Source: Rhizobium sp.
GTDB lineage: Bacteria; Pseudomonadota; Alphaproteobacteria; Rhizobiales; Rhizobiaceae
DNA length: 64,000 bases
Reading direction: 5' to 3'
NCBI GenBank assembly: GCA_002796995.1
Contig: PEKW01000007.1
Span: forward strand, 310,001 to 374,000
Below are positions 1 through 11,215 of the stretch, piece after piece; positions within the stretch are counted from its first letter, which is position 1; every line of letters starts with the position of its first letter. The position numbers and the translations under genes were made by a program. The notes beneath the pieces are model-generated. The model had not been told where the DNA came from and did no database searches. It saw only the letters and a program-made list of their open reading frames with translations.

Positions 1-1200
1 GCCGCGCCGAACGGCTATCTCGCCGCGAACCTTGCCCATGCGGCGGAGAACATCGCCGACCACCTCACCCATTTCTACCTGTTCTTCATGCCGGATTTCG
101 CCCGGGCCGAGTATGCGGCCCGTCCCTGGCACGAGGAGACCGTCAATCGCTTCAAGGCGGTGAGCGGCAGCGGATCCGCCCGTTTCCTGCCGATGCGCCG
201 GCGCCTGCTCGAAGTGATGGGCGTGGTCGCCGGCAAGTGGCCGCATTCGCTGGCCTTCCAGCCGGGTGGAACGACGCGCGCCATCGACATCGGCGAGCGC
301 GTCCAGCTCGCCGCGTTGATGGGCGAGTTCCAGCTCTTTCTCGAAGAGGCGGTCTACGGTGTGTCGCTCGACACGATCCTGTCCATGGCCACCATCGCGG
401 ATCTGGAGGACTATGCCGCCGGACCGTCCGGCGCGGATTTTGCCCTGTTCCTGCGGCTGGCCGAGGACCTGTCGCTCGCGAAGATGGGCAAGGGACCCGG
501 CCCGCTGATCTCCTTTGGCGCCTATCACGACAGCCAGTCGTCGCTGCTGCCAGGGGGTGTTACGGATGCGTTGGGACAGAGCCGCCCCCTCGACGTCGCC
601 GGTATTTCGGAGGATGTCGCCCATGCCTGGTTCGCCGACACCGACCGACGGCCGGATCACTCCGACACCGTGCCGGTTGTTGCCAAGGACGGCGCCTATT
701 CCTGGGCCAAGGCACCGCGGCTCGCCGGCAGCCCGGCCGAGACCGGAGCGGCCGCGCGCCTGGCCGTGGCCGATCATCCGCTGATCGCCGAACTGCTTCG
801 CCTCGATGGCGGTACGTCGGTCAGGACCCGCATCGTCGCCCGGCTGGTGGAGACGGCGATCCTCGTCCACGCAATGCACGGATGGCTGAGGCAGCTGCGC
901 CTCAAGGACGAATTCTGCAGCCATTTCGCCATACCCGACGATGCGGTCGCCTCCGGTCTCGTCGAAGCGGCCCGGGGCGCCCTCGGCCACTGGGTCAGCC
1001 TCAAGGGCGGAGAAATCAGCCGCTACCAGATCATCGCGCCGACGACCTGGAATTTTTCGCCGCGCGATGCGGCCGGGGTGGCCGGTCCGCTCGAGCAGGC
1101 CCTGGCCGGCCTCGATACCGGCGGGCTCGGCGCCCAGTCGGCCGCGCTTCAGCACGTCATCCGCTCCTTCGATCCCTGCATGGTCTGCACGGCCCACTAG
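1..1200 (+). CDS. hupV: HupV, large subunit of the H2-sensing regulatory [NiFe]-hydrogenase (5' end outside window)
   Basis: The reading frame is open from base 1, so the N-terminus lies upstream. The first residues (NIADHLTHFYLFF, then MPDF) and the C-terminal DPCMVCTAH are characteristic of the HupV/HoxC family. The two Cys of DPCxxC ligate the NiFe site. The protein stops directly after the final His, with no cleavable C-terminal tail; this is the known hallmark of cytoplasmic sensor hydrogenases, which need no maturation protease. HupU (small subunit) is expected immediately upstream. HupUV senses H2 and signals through HupT and HoxA, both encoded at the far end of this island. The only other candidate would be an energy-conserving large subunit, which the missing tail argues against. 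Confidence 0.95.
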   Translation, partial: AAPNGYLAANLAHAAENIADHLTHFYLFFMPDFARAEYAARPWHEETVNRFKAVSGSGSARFLPMRRRLLEVMGVVAGKWPHSLAFQPGGTTRAIDIGERVQLAALMGEFQLFLEEAVYGVSLDTILSMATIADLEDYAAGPSGADFALFLRLAEDLSLAKMGKGPGPLISFGAYHDSQSSLLPGGVTDALGQSRPLDVAGISEDVAHAWFADTDRRPDHSDTVPVVAKDGAYSWAKAPRLAGSPAETGAAARLAVADHPLIAELLRLDGGTSVRTRIVARLVETAILVHAMHGWLRQLRLKDEFCSHFAIPDDAVASGLVEAARGALGHWVSLKGGEISRYQIIAPTTWNFSPRDAAGVAGPLEQALAGLDTGGLGAQSAALQHVIRSFDPCMVCTAH

Positions 1201-1359
1201 GGACCGCTGCGCGACGGCGGGCAACCGGTCAGCGCCTTTCCAGCAATGAAAAACATGCTTGCATCCGAGACCCCGCGGCAGGTATGCGCGGACAATCCCA
1301 TCTGAAAATAAGCGAATGAAAATAACGAACTAGGACGGATTTTCGCCGGCGGTTCAATC

Positions 1360-1375
1360 TGGTCTGCTTCTTGCA
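1360..1375 (+). promoter_or_regulatory. Sigma-54 (-24/-12) promoter for hupS
   Basis: The sequence TGGTCTGCTTCTTGCA has GG at 1361-1362 and GC at 1373-1374 with exactly 10 bases between, the invariant spacing of RpoN promoters. It lies 70 bases upstream of hupS in the only gap between hupV and hupS. The downstream half (TTGCA) matches consensus; the upstream half has TC where CA is preferred. The NtrC-type activator HoxA is encoded at 17628-19082, which supports the call. Confidence 0.75.
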
Positions 1376-1445
1376 AACACCATCCCATCACACCCGCTCA
1401 CATGCTTGAAGCGGGTCGCAAGGGTGGAAAGGCTGGAGGAGCACC

Positions 1446-2528
1446 ATGGCAGCAACAGAAACTTTTTACGATGTCATTCGCCGTCAAGGCATCACCAGGC
1501 GCAGCTTCACCAAGTTCTGCAGCCTGACGGCCGCCAGCCTCGGCTTCGGCCCGGGCGCGGCTACCGCGATGGCCCAGGCGCTCGAAACCAACGAGCGGGT
1601 ACCGGTCATCTGGATGCACGGCCTGGAATGCACCTGCTGTTCGGAGAGCTTCATCCGCTCGGCCCACCCGCTGGTGAAGGACGTCGTGCTGTCGATGATA
1701 TCGCTCGACTATGACGATACGATCATGGCGGCGGCCGGCCATCAGGCCGAGGCGATCCTCGAAGAGACCAAGCAGAAGTACAAGGGCAAATACATCCTCG
1801 CCGTCGAGGGCAATCCGCCGCTCAACGAGGACGGCATGTTCTGCATCGACGGCGGCCGGCCCTTCGTCGAGAAGCTGAAATGGATGGCGGAAGACGCCAT
1901 GGCGATTATCGCCTGGGGCGCCTGCGCTTCCTGGGGCTGCGTCCAGGCGGCCAAGCCGAACCCGACCCAGGCCACCCCGATCGACAAGGTCATCCGCGAC
2001 AAGCCGATCATCAAGGTGCCGGGCTGTCCGCCGATCGCCGAGGTCATGACCGGCGTCGTCACCTTCATCACCACCTTCGGCAAGCTGCCCGAGCTCGACC
2101 GCCAGGGCCGGCCGAAGATGTTCTATTCCCAGCGCATCCACGACAAGTGCTATCGCCGCCCCCATTTCGACGCCGGCCAGTTCGTCGAGGAATGGGACGA
2201 TGAGGGCGCGCGCAAGGGTTACTGCCTCTACAAGATGGGCTGCAAGGGCCCGACCACCTACAACGCCTGCTCGACGGTGCGCTGGAACGGCGGCGTCTCC
2301 TTCCCGATCCAGTCCGGCCATGGCTGCATCGGCTGCTCGGAAGACGGCTTCTGGGACAAGGGCAGCTTCTACGACAGGCTCACCACCATCAACCAGTTCG
2401 GCGTCGAGGCCAATGCCGACAAGATCGGCGGCACCGCGGCCGTGGTCGTCGGCGGCGCGGTTGCCGCCCATGCCGCGATCACCGCGGTCAAGCGCGTCAC
2501 CGCGAAGCGCGAAAAAGCCGACGCATAA
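1446..2528 (+). CDS. hupS: HupS, uptake [NiFe]-hydrogenase small subunit, O2-tolerant type
   Basis: A 360-residue precursor of the electron-transfer subunit, carrying three FeS clusters that pass electrons from the NiFe site to cytochrome b (HupC). A Tat signal with twin Arg (RRSFTK, residues 18-23) directs export of the folded HupSL dimer. Proximal-cluster ligands are C62, C65, C160 and C194, with the extra C64 (in CTCC) and C165 (CASWGC) that define the six-Cys [4Fe-3S] cluster of O2-tolerant group 1d enzymes. H232, C235, C260 and C266 form the distal cluster and C275, C294 and C297 the medial cluster. A C-terminal hydrophobic stretch (about 325-350) anchors it in the membrane. The ATG at 1446 follows GGAGGA. 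First gene of hupSLCDEF, behind the sigma-54 promoter. Confidence 0.98.
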   Translation: MAATETFYDVIRRQGITRRSFTKFCSLTAASLGFGPGAATAMAQALETNERVPVIWMHGLECTCCSESFIRSAHPLVKDVVLSMISLDYDDTIMAAAGHQAEAILEETKQKYKGKYILAVEGNPPLNEDGMFCIDGGRPFVEKLKWMAEDAMAIIAWGACASWGCVQAAKPNPTQATPIDKVIRDKPIIKVPGCPPIAEVMTGVVTFITTFGKLPELDRQGRPKMFYSQRIHDKCYRRPHFDAGQFVEEWDDEGARKGYCLYKMGCKGPTTYNACSTVRWNGGVSFPIQSGHGCIGCSEDGFWDKGSFYDRLTTINQFGVEANADKIGGTAAVVVGGAVAAHAAITAVKRVTAKREKADA

Positions 2529-2552
2529 ACAACCAGGGCAGGGAACATCACC

Positions 2553-4343
<1,791 letters not shown>

Positions 4344-4352
4344 GAGGATGCG

Positions 4353-5090
4353 ATGAGCATAACCGAAAGCGTGGCCGAAAAGGTCGCAGCCTCCGACTCG
4401 CATGGCGAAGCGGCGGTCTCCCGCCAGAGCGTCTATGTCTATGAGGTCCCGGTGCGCATCTGGCACTGGGTCAATGCGCTGGCGATCGTCATCCTGATGG
4501 TCACCGGCTACTTCATCGGCAGCCCGCCGCCGACGCTCTCCGGCGAGGCCTCGAACCACTTCCTCATGGGATATATCCGCTTTGCCCATTTTGCCGCCGG
4601 CCAGATTCTCGCCGTCGGCTTCCTGATGCGGATCTACTGGGCCTTCGTCGGCAATCCCCATTCGCGGCAGATCTTCTACATTCCCTTCTGGAGCGGTCGC
4701 TTCTGGAAGGAATGGCTGCACGAGATCTGGTGGTATTCCTTCATGGTCAAGCACCCGAAGAAATATATCGGGCACAATCCGCTGGCGCAGTTCTCGATGT
4801 TCTTCGCCGTGGTCCTGCCGACGGCCTTCATGATCGCCACCGGCTTTGCCCTCTATGCCGAGGGCGCCGGCATCGACAGCTGGCAGTACAAGCTGTTCGG
4901 CTGGGTGTTTTCGATCTGGCCCAACAGCCAGTCCGTTCATACCTGGCACCATCTCGGCATGTGGGTGCTGGTGATCTTCATGATCGTCCACATCTACGTG
5001 GCCGTGCGCGAGGACATCATGAGCCGCCAGTCGATCATCTCCTCGATGATCTCCGGCGAGCGGCTGTTCAAGGACGAGGAGGCGGATTGA
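4353..5090 (+). CDS. hupC: HupC, b-type cytochrome membrane anchor of the hydrogenase
   Basis: A 245-residue integral membrane protein (HyaC/HupC family) that takes electrons from HupS and reduces the quinone pool. Four hydrophobic segments are visible (about 36-56, 75-96, 145-170, 200-225). Candidate haem ligands are H38 in RIWHW, H79 in RFAHF, and His residues in the late HTWHH and VHIY motifs. The ATG follows TAGGAGG with a short spacer and lies 9 bases after hupL. The stop codon overlaps the hupD start (TGATG), so the two are translationally coupled. Confidence 0.96.
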   Translation: MSITESVAEKVAASDSHGEAAVSRQSVYVYEVPVRIWHWVNALAIVILMVTGYFIGSPPPTLSGEASNHFLMGYIRFAHFAAGQILAVGFLMRIYWAFVGNPHSRQIFYIPFWSGRFWKEWLHEIWWYSFMVKHPKKYIGHNPLAQFSMFFAVVLPTAFMIATGFALYAEGAGIDSWQYKLFGWVFSIWPNSQSVHTWHHLGMWVLVIFMIVHIYVAVREDIMSRQSIISSMISGERLFKDEEAD

Positions 5091-5689
5091 TGGCGCAGCA
5101 TCACGCCTCCGCCCCGCCGCGCGTCCTGGTACTCGGCATCGGCAACATCCTCTGGGCGGACGAAGGTTTCGGCGTGCGCGCGGTGGAGGCCTTTCACCGC
5201 GCCTATGCGGTGCCGGGCAATGTCACCATTCTCGACGGCGGCACGCAGGGTCTCTACCTCGTGCAGTTCGTCACCGAGGCGGACCATCTCATCGTCTTCG
5301 ACGCGATCGACTACGGGCTGGTGCCCGGCACGCTCAAGCTCGTCGAGGATGACGAGGTGCCGAAATTTACCGGCGCCAAGAAGATGAGCCTGCACCAGAC
5401 GGGTTTCCAGGAGGTGCTGAGCGCCGCCGACCTGCTCGGCCACTATCCGGAAAAGCTGGCGCTGATCGGTTGCCAGCCGGTCGATCTGGAGGACTGGGGC
5501 GGTCCGCTGACCGGGCCGGTCAAGGCCGTCATTCCAAGAGCCTTGCAGATCGCGGCCGATCTTCTGGCCTCGTGGGGGATCGCGATCCGCCCCCGGTCGG
5601 CAGACGAGGTCGTTCCGGCTCTGCTTGAAAACGATATCGATTTTGAAAGCTACGAACGGCGCGAGGCCCAGCCCGCACCGGTTCTCTAG
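5090..5689 (+). CDS. hupD: HupD, hydrogenase large-subunit maturation endopeptidase
   Basis: A 199-residue member of the HybD/HycI (peptidase M52) family that cleaves the HupL C-terminal tail after Ni insertion. The start LGIGNILWADEGFGV is diagnostic. Candidate Ni-contacting residues are E25, D71 and H102, with spacings of 46 and 31 that match the E16, D62 and H93 known in E. coli HybD. The ATG overlaps the hupC stop by one base. Its substrate tail is present in HupL and absent from HupV, as expected. Confidence 0.95.
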   Translation: MAQHHASAPPRVLVLGIGNILWADEGFGVRAVEAFHRAYAVPGNVTILDGGTQGLYLVQFVTEADHLIVFDAIDYGLVPGTLKLVEDDEVPKFTGAKKMSLHQTGFQEVLSAADLLGHYPEKLALIGCQPVDLEDWGGPLTGPVKAVIPRALQIAADLLASWGIAIRPRSADEVVPALLENDIDFESYERREAQPAPVL

Positions 5690-5699
5690 GGAGGAATTC

Positions 5700-6275
5700 A
5701 TGAGATATGCTCGCATCCTGGCCACGCTGGCGGCCGTAACCCTGCCATCGGTCGCCCATGCCCATGTCGGCCTGCACAGCGACGGGGCGCTGGCCGGCCT
5801 CAGCCATCCGATCAGCGGCCTCGATCACGTGCTGGCCATGGTCGCCGTCGGCTTCTGGGCTTCCACGCTCGGCGGCACGGCCCGCTGGATCGTGCCCGCT
5901 GCCTTCGTGTCGGTGATGGCCGTCGGCGACATGCTCGGCATCTACGGGGTTCCGCTGCCGATGGTCGAGACCGCCATCGCGCTCACCGTCGCGATCCTCG
6001 GCCTGCTGGTTGCCTTTGAAGTCAGGGTTCCGACCGCTGGGGCTTCTGCCATCGTCGGCCTCTGCGCCTTGTTCCATGGCCACGCACACGGCACCGAACT
6101 GCCCGCCATGTCGCATGCGGCCGGTTACGTCTCAGGCTTTCTGGCCGCGACGATCGCCCTCCACGCGGCCGGCATCGGCCTCGGTGCGCTTCGCTTCGGC
6201 AAGGCCGGGCAGATCGCGGCGCGTTTTGCCGGCGCAGTCGTCGCCGTCTCGGGCGCCGCACTTCTCGCGGGCTGA
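5700..6275 (+). CDS. hupE: HupE, HupE/UreJ-family nickel permease
   Basis: A 191-residue membrane protein. The first 21 residues (ending SVAHA before HVGLHSD) look like a cleavable signal, followed by about six hydrophobic segments. The family motif HPISGLDHVLAMVAVG is present; its His and Asp are implicated in Ni transport in R. leguminosarum HupE. I chose the ATG at 5700 because it sits behind GGGAGG and begins the signal peptide; an in-frame upstream start would run back into hupD without an RBS. It supplies Ni2+ for the HypA/HypB insertion step. Confidence 0.94.
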   Translation: MRYARILATLAAVTLPSVAHAHVGLHSDGALAGLSHPISGLDHVLAMVAVGFWASTLGGTARWIVPAAFVSVMAVGDMLGIYGVPLPMVETAIALTVAILGLLVAFEVRVPTAGASAIVGLCALFHGHAHGTELPAMSHAAGYVSGFLAATIALHAAGIGLGALRFGKAGQIAARFAGAVVAVSGAALLAG

Positions 6276-6295
6276 CCGCCCGCTGACTTCGACAC

Positions 6296-6327
6296 GCAAA
6301 CGCGCAAGGTCGACTTTGCGCGTTTGC
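6296..6327. repeat. Perfect 12-bp inverted repeat between hupE and hupF
   Basis: The arms GCAAACGCGCAA (6296-6307) and TTGCGCGTTTGC (6316-6327) are exact complements around an 8-base loop. No T-run follows, so it is not a textbook intrinsic terminator. It may be an mRNA processing or stabilising hairpin, or a weak attenuator, separating hupSLCDE from hupF. Confidence 0.8.
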
Positions 6328-6362
6328 TGTTTCCGTACAGGACAATCAACGAGGAGAGCGAC

Positions 6363-6653
6363 ATGTGCATCGGCATACCCATGCAGGTCGTTGACGGCGA
6401 CGAACTGACCGCGCGCTGCAAACGTCATGACGCGATTTCATCGATTTCCATGATGCTTGTCGGTGCCCAGCCGCCCGGCACCTTCGTCTTGACCCATCTC
6501 GGCTCGGCCATACGTGTCCTGGATGAAGCCGAGGCACAGGCGATCGACAATGCCCTTGAAGGGCTTGCCGAAGCCGTGGCAGGGCGCCATTTCGAGCATC
6601 TGTTCGCCGATCTCCTCACCCGGGAGCCGGAACTGCCCGAGCATCTGCGTTGA
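6363..6653 (+). CDS. hupF: HupF, HypC-like chaperone dedicated to HupL
   Basis: A 96-residue HypC/HupF-family protein. It begins MCIGIPMQV, keeping the essential N-terminal Cys2 that binds the Fe(CN)2CO unit. It is longer than HypC (75 residues, encoded at 13483) through a C-terminal extension, as is usual for HupF, which protects HupL during maturation in the presence of O2. The ATG at 6363 follows GAGGAGAG; an upstream in-frame start would destroy the required MC N-terminus. It lies 87 bases after hupE, separated by a hairpin. Confidence 0.94.
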   Translation: MCIGIPMQVVDGDELTARCKRHDAISSISMMLVGAQPPGTFVLTHLGSAIRVLDEAEAQAIDNALEGLAEAVAGRHFEHLFADLLTREPELPEHLR

Positions 6654-6768
6654 CATGTGAGAGTTTAGTTTTCACACTGAAAACAAACTTTCCATCTTTG
6701 CCGCATCCAGCGCGCTCGGCGCTGGAAATTGTCCGTTCAGATCAATGGAATTCGTCTTTCCTTTCAGC

Positions 6769-6785
6769 TGGCACGGCACTTGCAA
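6769..6785 (+). promoter_or_regulatory. Sigma-54 (-24/-12) promoter for hupG and downstream genes
   Basis: TGGCACGGCACTTGCAA is an almost perfect RpoN promoter: GG at 6770-6771 and GC at 6782-6783 with 10 bases between, and both TGGCAC and TTGCA blocks intact. It lies 44 bases upstream of the hupG start. It should give a second HoxA-dependent entry point for hupGHIJK and, by read-through, hypABFCDEX. Confidence 0.85.
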
Positions 6786-6827
6786 ATCCCTCCCTGAAAT
6801 ACCGGCATGCCGATCAGGGAGGACATA

Positions 6828-7277
6828 ATGCCATCATATCTCATAGGCGCACTGCGCCATCAGGCCGGGCTGCCGTTCGTCGACGAGACAAACATCGATG
6901 CCTTCCTGGCACCGGCCGAAGGCGAACCCGGAAACTGCATTCTCTTCTTCACCGGCGATCCCAAGCAGCGGCCCGAAGCCGATGACGTGGCGGTCGTCCT
7001 GCCGGAACTGCTCCGGACCTTCCATGGCAGACTGCGCGGCGCCGTGATCGACAGGGCCGCCGAGGAGAACCTCAAGGCGCGTTTCAATGCGGTGGTGATG
7101 CCGAGCCTTGTCGTGACGCGGCGCGACCAGCCGGTCGGCGTGCTCGGCAAGATCCGCGACTGGTCGGAATATGTCGAAAAGATCGGAGAGTGGCTGTCGC
7201 CGGATGCACCGGTCCTTGCCCCATCGGGAGGCCCGCGCGTCGAAATCACCCATGCCGGCAAGGAGATCGTTCGATGA
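6828..7277 (+). CDS. hupG: HupG, thioredoxin-like hydrogenase maturation protein (HyaE family)
   Basis: A 149-residue HyaE/HupG-family protein with a thioredoxin-like fold but no CxxC. The family is thought to assist the hydrogenase small and large subunits before Tat export and to act with HupH. The ATG at 6828 is preferred because it follows AGGGAGG; an in-frame ATG at 6807 has no RBS and lies close to the expected start of the sigma-54 transcript. The stop overlaps the hupH start (ATGA). Confidence 0.9.
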   Translation: MPSYLIGALRHQAGLPFVDETNIDAFLAPAEGEPGNCILFFTGDPKQRPEADDVAVVLPELLRTFHGRLRGAVIDRAAEENLKARFNAVVMPSLVVTRRDQPVGVLGKIRDWSEYVEKIGEWLSPDAPVLAPSGGPRVEITHAGKEIVR

Positions 7278-8122
7278 AAGCAGGATTCTGGGTTGCGCCC
7301 GAGGGCGACGATGCGACCATGACAGTGATGCCGATCGGTGCCGAGCCGCCGCTACGCACGCGAAAGCTCAACTATCTGGCCACCAGCTCGGCGGAAGAGA
7401 TGATCAGGCGCTGTCGCCAGACCGCCGAGCTCCTGCCGCGGATCGCCGACGCATTGGCCATGCAGAAAGCCGATGAGCCGGGCCAGCTCTTCGACATCAC
7501 CGACTTTCCGGCCGACGACAAGGAACTCATCACCCAGACGCTCGGTGAAGGCGAAGTCGCCGGCGTCGCGGCGCTTGCGAACGGCGTGCTGGCGCAGATC
7601 CAGGAGGCCGTCATGGCCGGCGTCTGGCGCGTCCGCTTCACCGATGTCAACGGGACACTGCTCGCGGACTATGTCGAGGTCGCCACGATCCCGGCCGCCG
7701 TGCGGCAGGCCTGCGCTGTGCTTGCGCCGGAGATCGTCCACGGCCCGGCCCCCGCGGGCGCCATGAACGTCATGCCGGTGCTGCACGAGATCGGCGACCG
7801 GATCGCGCGCTACAAGGATGGCGACGAGCCGCATATCATCACCTTCTCGCTGTTTCCGATGAGCCCCGAGGACATGACGTTCCTGCAGCAGACACTCGGT
7901 GCCGGGCCGGTGCAGCTCACCTCGCGCGGCTACGGCACATGCCGCGTGGTGGCGACGGGCGCCCGCAATGTCTGGTCGGTGCAGTTCTACAACGCCATGG
8001 ATACGATCATCCTCGACACGCTGGAAATCTGCGATATCCCCTCCGTCGCAATCGCCGCGGAAGAGGATTTCCGCGATTCCGAAATGCGGCTGCGCGAGAT
8101 CGAAGAGGCCTATTTCAAATGA
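7274..8122 (+). CDS. hupH: HupH, hydrogenase expression/maturation protein (HyaF family)
   Basis: A 282-residue HupH/HyaF-family protein with the typical beginning MKAGFWVAPEGDD. HupH has been linked to processing of the small subunit together with HupG and HupI. It overlaps hupG and hupI by ATGA on both sides, showing tight translational coupling. No catalytic motif is evident; assignment rests on family sequence and conserved order in hupGHIJK. Confidence 0.92.
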   Translation: MKAGFWVAPEGDDATMTVMPIGAEPPLRTRKLNYLATSSAEEMIRRCRQTAELLPRIADALAMQKADEPGQLFDITDFPADDKELITQTLGEGEVAGVAALANGVLAQIQEAVMAGVWRVRFTDVNGTLLADYVEVATIPAAVRQACAVLAPEIVHGPAPAGAMNVMPVLHEIGDRIARYKDGDEPHIITFSLFPMSPEDMTFLQQTLGAGPVQLTSRGYGTCRVVATGARNVWSVQFYNAMDTIILDTLEICDIPSVAIAAEEDFRDSEMRLREIEEAYFK

Positions 8123-8334
8123 GCAGCTTCGAGAATTTCGGCAAGCGCGAGACGGTTTCGGACGACGACAGGATGGAGTGCGGCATCTGCTGGCACGTCT
8201 ATGATCCGGCCGAGGGTGACCCCGTCTGGCAGGTCGAACCGGGCACACCGTTTTCCGCTCTTCCCGAGGACTGGCGCTGTCCGAACTGCGATGCCCTGCA
8301 GTCGAAATTCATGAGACTGGGCGATGGACGCTGA
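8119..8334 (+). CDS. hupI: HupI, rubredoxin-like electron carrier
   Basis: A 71-residue rubredoxin with the two iron-binding knuckles [12 protein letters not shown] (CxxC) and WRCPNCDA (CxxC). It has the short N- and C-terminal extensions usual for Hup-linked rubredoxins. HupI is proposed to donate electrons during FeS-cluster assembly or repair in the small subunit under aerobic conditions. The start overlaps the hupH stop by ATGA and its 3' end overlaps hupJ by 11 bases. Confidence 0.96.
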   Translation: MSSFENFGKRETVSDDDRMECGICWHVYDPAEGDPVWQVEPGTPFSALPEDWRCPNCDALQSKFMRLGDGR

Positions 8335-8851
8335 CCTTTCCATCGCCGATCGCGACGCCGCGGCCCGGGCGCTCGGCCAGAGCCTCGAAACGCTTTATCG
8401 CGGCATCTTCGAGCGCTCGATGCACGACGTACCGATCTGCAATCCGGCGCTCAGCATCGCGGCGAGCGGCTTTCGCAGCTATGGCGGGCGCGCCTTCGGC
8501 ATCGTCACGACGCCGTGGTTCATGAACCTCGTCGCCGCCGACCTGCCGCAGGGAGATCCTGCCCCGGCCGTCGTGCCGGGAACGACGGTTCGCATCGGCC
8601 TGCCGGCCGGGGAAGTGGACTTCATCGCCGGCCAACTCGACGGTTTTGGCCGGCTGGACAGCTGCTCGCTGTTTTCGCCGGTGTTCGAATTCGGATCGAT
8701 GGATGCCGCGCTCGAAACGGCCGAGGAAGCGGTCCGCGCCTTCTTCGATGCCGCGTCCCTTCAGGCCCCTCCGGCGCCGCCGGCGCAGGTCAACCGTCGC
8801 GACCTGCTGCGCGGGCGCTTGCGCAACGAGGAGGAGGCGACGGGGCCATGA
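8324..8851 (+). CDS. hupJ: HupJ, HybE-family hydrogenase assembly chaperone
   Basis: A 175-residue HybE/HupJ-family protein. The conserved core includes [15 protein letters not shown] and TPWFMNLV. HybE-type chaperones bind Tat-targeted small subunits and delay export until both subunits are mature. Near the C-terminus there is a Tat-like string, [10 protein letters not shown], although this is not an N-terminal signal and no hydrophobic segment follows. The start lies inside the 3' end of hupI and the stop overlaps hupK (ATGA). Confidence 0.9.
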   Translation: MDADLSIADRDAAARALGQSLETLYRGIFERSMHDVPICNPALSIAASGFRSYGGRAFGIVTTPWFMNLVAADLPQGDPAPAVVPGTTVRIGLPAGEVDFIAGQLDGFGRLDSCSLFSPVFEFGSMDAALETAEEAVRAFFDAASLQAPPAPPAQVNRRDLLRGRLRNEEEATGP

Positions 8852-9960
8852 CCTTTGCGCTCGGGGCAGGTGCGATCCGGATCGACGTGACGGTGTCACG
8901 GGGGCAGGTCTGCGCCGTCGAACTGACCGGCAGCCGGCCGCAGGGCCTGTCGCGCATGTTCGTCGGCCGCCGTCCCGAGGACGCACCGGTGCTTGCGGGC
9001 CAGCTCTTTTCGCTCTGCGGCTTCTCGCAATCGATCGCCGCCCGGCTTGCCGTCCTGCGCGCGGCGGGTCTCGCCATGGACACGGACGAACGGCGGACGG
9101 CCGCGGCCGGGCTCCTGGCCGAGCGCGCCTTCGAAACACTGCGGGCGTTCGTGCTTCACTGGCCGTCGCCCCGCGTTACGAACCTGGCAGCGACGGCGGG
9201 CGTTCATCTGCGCGAGGCGCTGGCCGCCTCGCAGAAGATCATTGCAGATGCCCGAGCCGGCAGTCGATCGCTCAGCGACCTCGCCTTGCCGGCTGCCCGC
9301 CTGGAGCGCGCGGCCGGCGCCCTCGGCATCCCGCTTCAAGGTTCTGCTCCCGCAACGGGCACGTTATGCGCCGCGATCCTCGACGAGACCCGCCAGGAGC
9401 GCATCTTTCGCCGGCGCCGGCCGGACTCTCTCACCGCCCGCGACGACGGGGAGGTCTTGAACCATCTGGTCCATGAGACCGGCTATGCGGCCCTCCCCTA
9501 TCTGGCCAGCCGGGTTGTCGAAACCGGGGCCTATGCCCGACTTTGCGCTTCGGCGACGCCGGACGAACCCTATCTGGCGGCGCGCCTGCTCGCGCGTATC
9601 GAGGACGTGCGCCTCTGTCTCGGCCTGCTGCAGGGTATCGCGATGGGTGAGGATCCTGACCTTGCGCCGCTGATGGGCGACGGCACTGCCCCCAACGTCG
9701 GCGGTTATGGCGTGGTCGAATGCGCGCGCGGCCGGCTCTTTCACCAGGCTGAGATAGGTAATGACGGGCTGATCAGCGCCTACCGGATTCTCGCGCCGAC
9801 CGAATGGAATTTCCACCCTGCGGGTCCCTTCGTCGAAACGCTGCTCTCCTGTAGGATCGGAGAAGGCGAAAACGGACGCAAGGCCGTGTCGCAGCTGGCT
9901 GCGCTGTTCGACCCCTGCGTGGCTTTCGAAATCAACATGTGCGAGGCGGCCCATGCATGA
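8848..9960 (+). CDS. hupK: HupK, HupL-like scaffold protein for NiFe cofactor assembly
   Basis: A 370-residue protein distantly related to hydrogenase large subunits. It retains the C-terminal APTEWNFHP motif and DPC followed further on by CEAAHA, but not the L1 CxxC motif. HupK/HoxV proteins are known as scaffolds carrying the Fe(CN)2CO fragment on its way from HypCD to the large subunit. The ATG at 8848 overlaps the hupJ stop; the 3' end overlaps hypA by 8 bases. It is probably an evolutionary derivative of HupL. Confidence 0.92.
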   Translation: MTFALGAGAIRIDVTVSRGQVCAVELTGSRPQGLSRMFVGRRPEDAPVLAGQLFSLCGFSQSIAARLAVLRAAGLAMDTDERRTAAAGLLAERAFETLRAFVLHWPSPRVTNLAATAGVHLREALAASQKIIADARAGSRSLSDLALPAARLERAAGALGIPLQGSAPATGTLCAAILDETRQERIFRRRRPDSLTARDDGEVLNHLVHETGYAALPYLASRVVETGAYARLCASATPDEPYLAARLLARIEDVRLCLGLLQGIAMGEDPDLAPLMGDGTAPNVGGYGVVECARGRLFHQAEIGNDGLISAYRILAPTEWNFHPAGPFVETLLSCRIGEGENGRKAVSQLAALFDPCVAFEINMCEAAHA

Positions 9961-10293
9961 GATGTCGTTGATGGAAAGTGTCGTGGAAATCGCCTGCGAG
10001 ACAGCCAGGGCGAACGACGCGCGCGCCATCCGCTCGATCCGGCTCGACGTCGGCGTATTGAGTCACGTCAATCCGGATTCGCTTGCCTTCTGCTACGAGG
10101 CGATCCGGCGCGGGACGCTCGCGGAGGATGCCGTGCTGGAGATCAACCGGATCGCGGGGGAAGGCTGGTGCCTCGACTGCGGGACGACGGTGGCACTGAC
10201 GGAACGTTTTGGCGCCTGCCCGGACTGCGGAAATCACCGCGTCCAGATGACGGCTGGCGATGAATTGAAGATCAGGGACATGGAGGTGATCTG

Positions 10294-10294
<1 letters not shown>
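9953..10294 (+). CDS. hypA: HypA, nickel metallochaperone
   Basis: A 113-residue protein starting MHEMSLMES; His2 is the known Ni ligand of HypA. Two CxxC pairs (CLDC and CPDC) form the structural zinc site. It works with HypB to insert Ni into the large-subunit precursor. The gene overlaps hupK and its stop overlaps the hypB start (TGATG), continuing one uninterrupted operon. Confidence 0.97.
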
Positions 10295-11211
<917 letters not shown>

Positions 11212-11215
11212 GATC

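Noticed and set aside
6740..6752. IHF-like site (ATCAATGGAATT) upstream of the hupG promoter
   Set aside because: Position is suitable, but two consensus positions mismatch, including one of the TT pair; not supportable without a matrix search.
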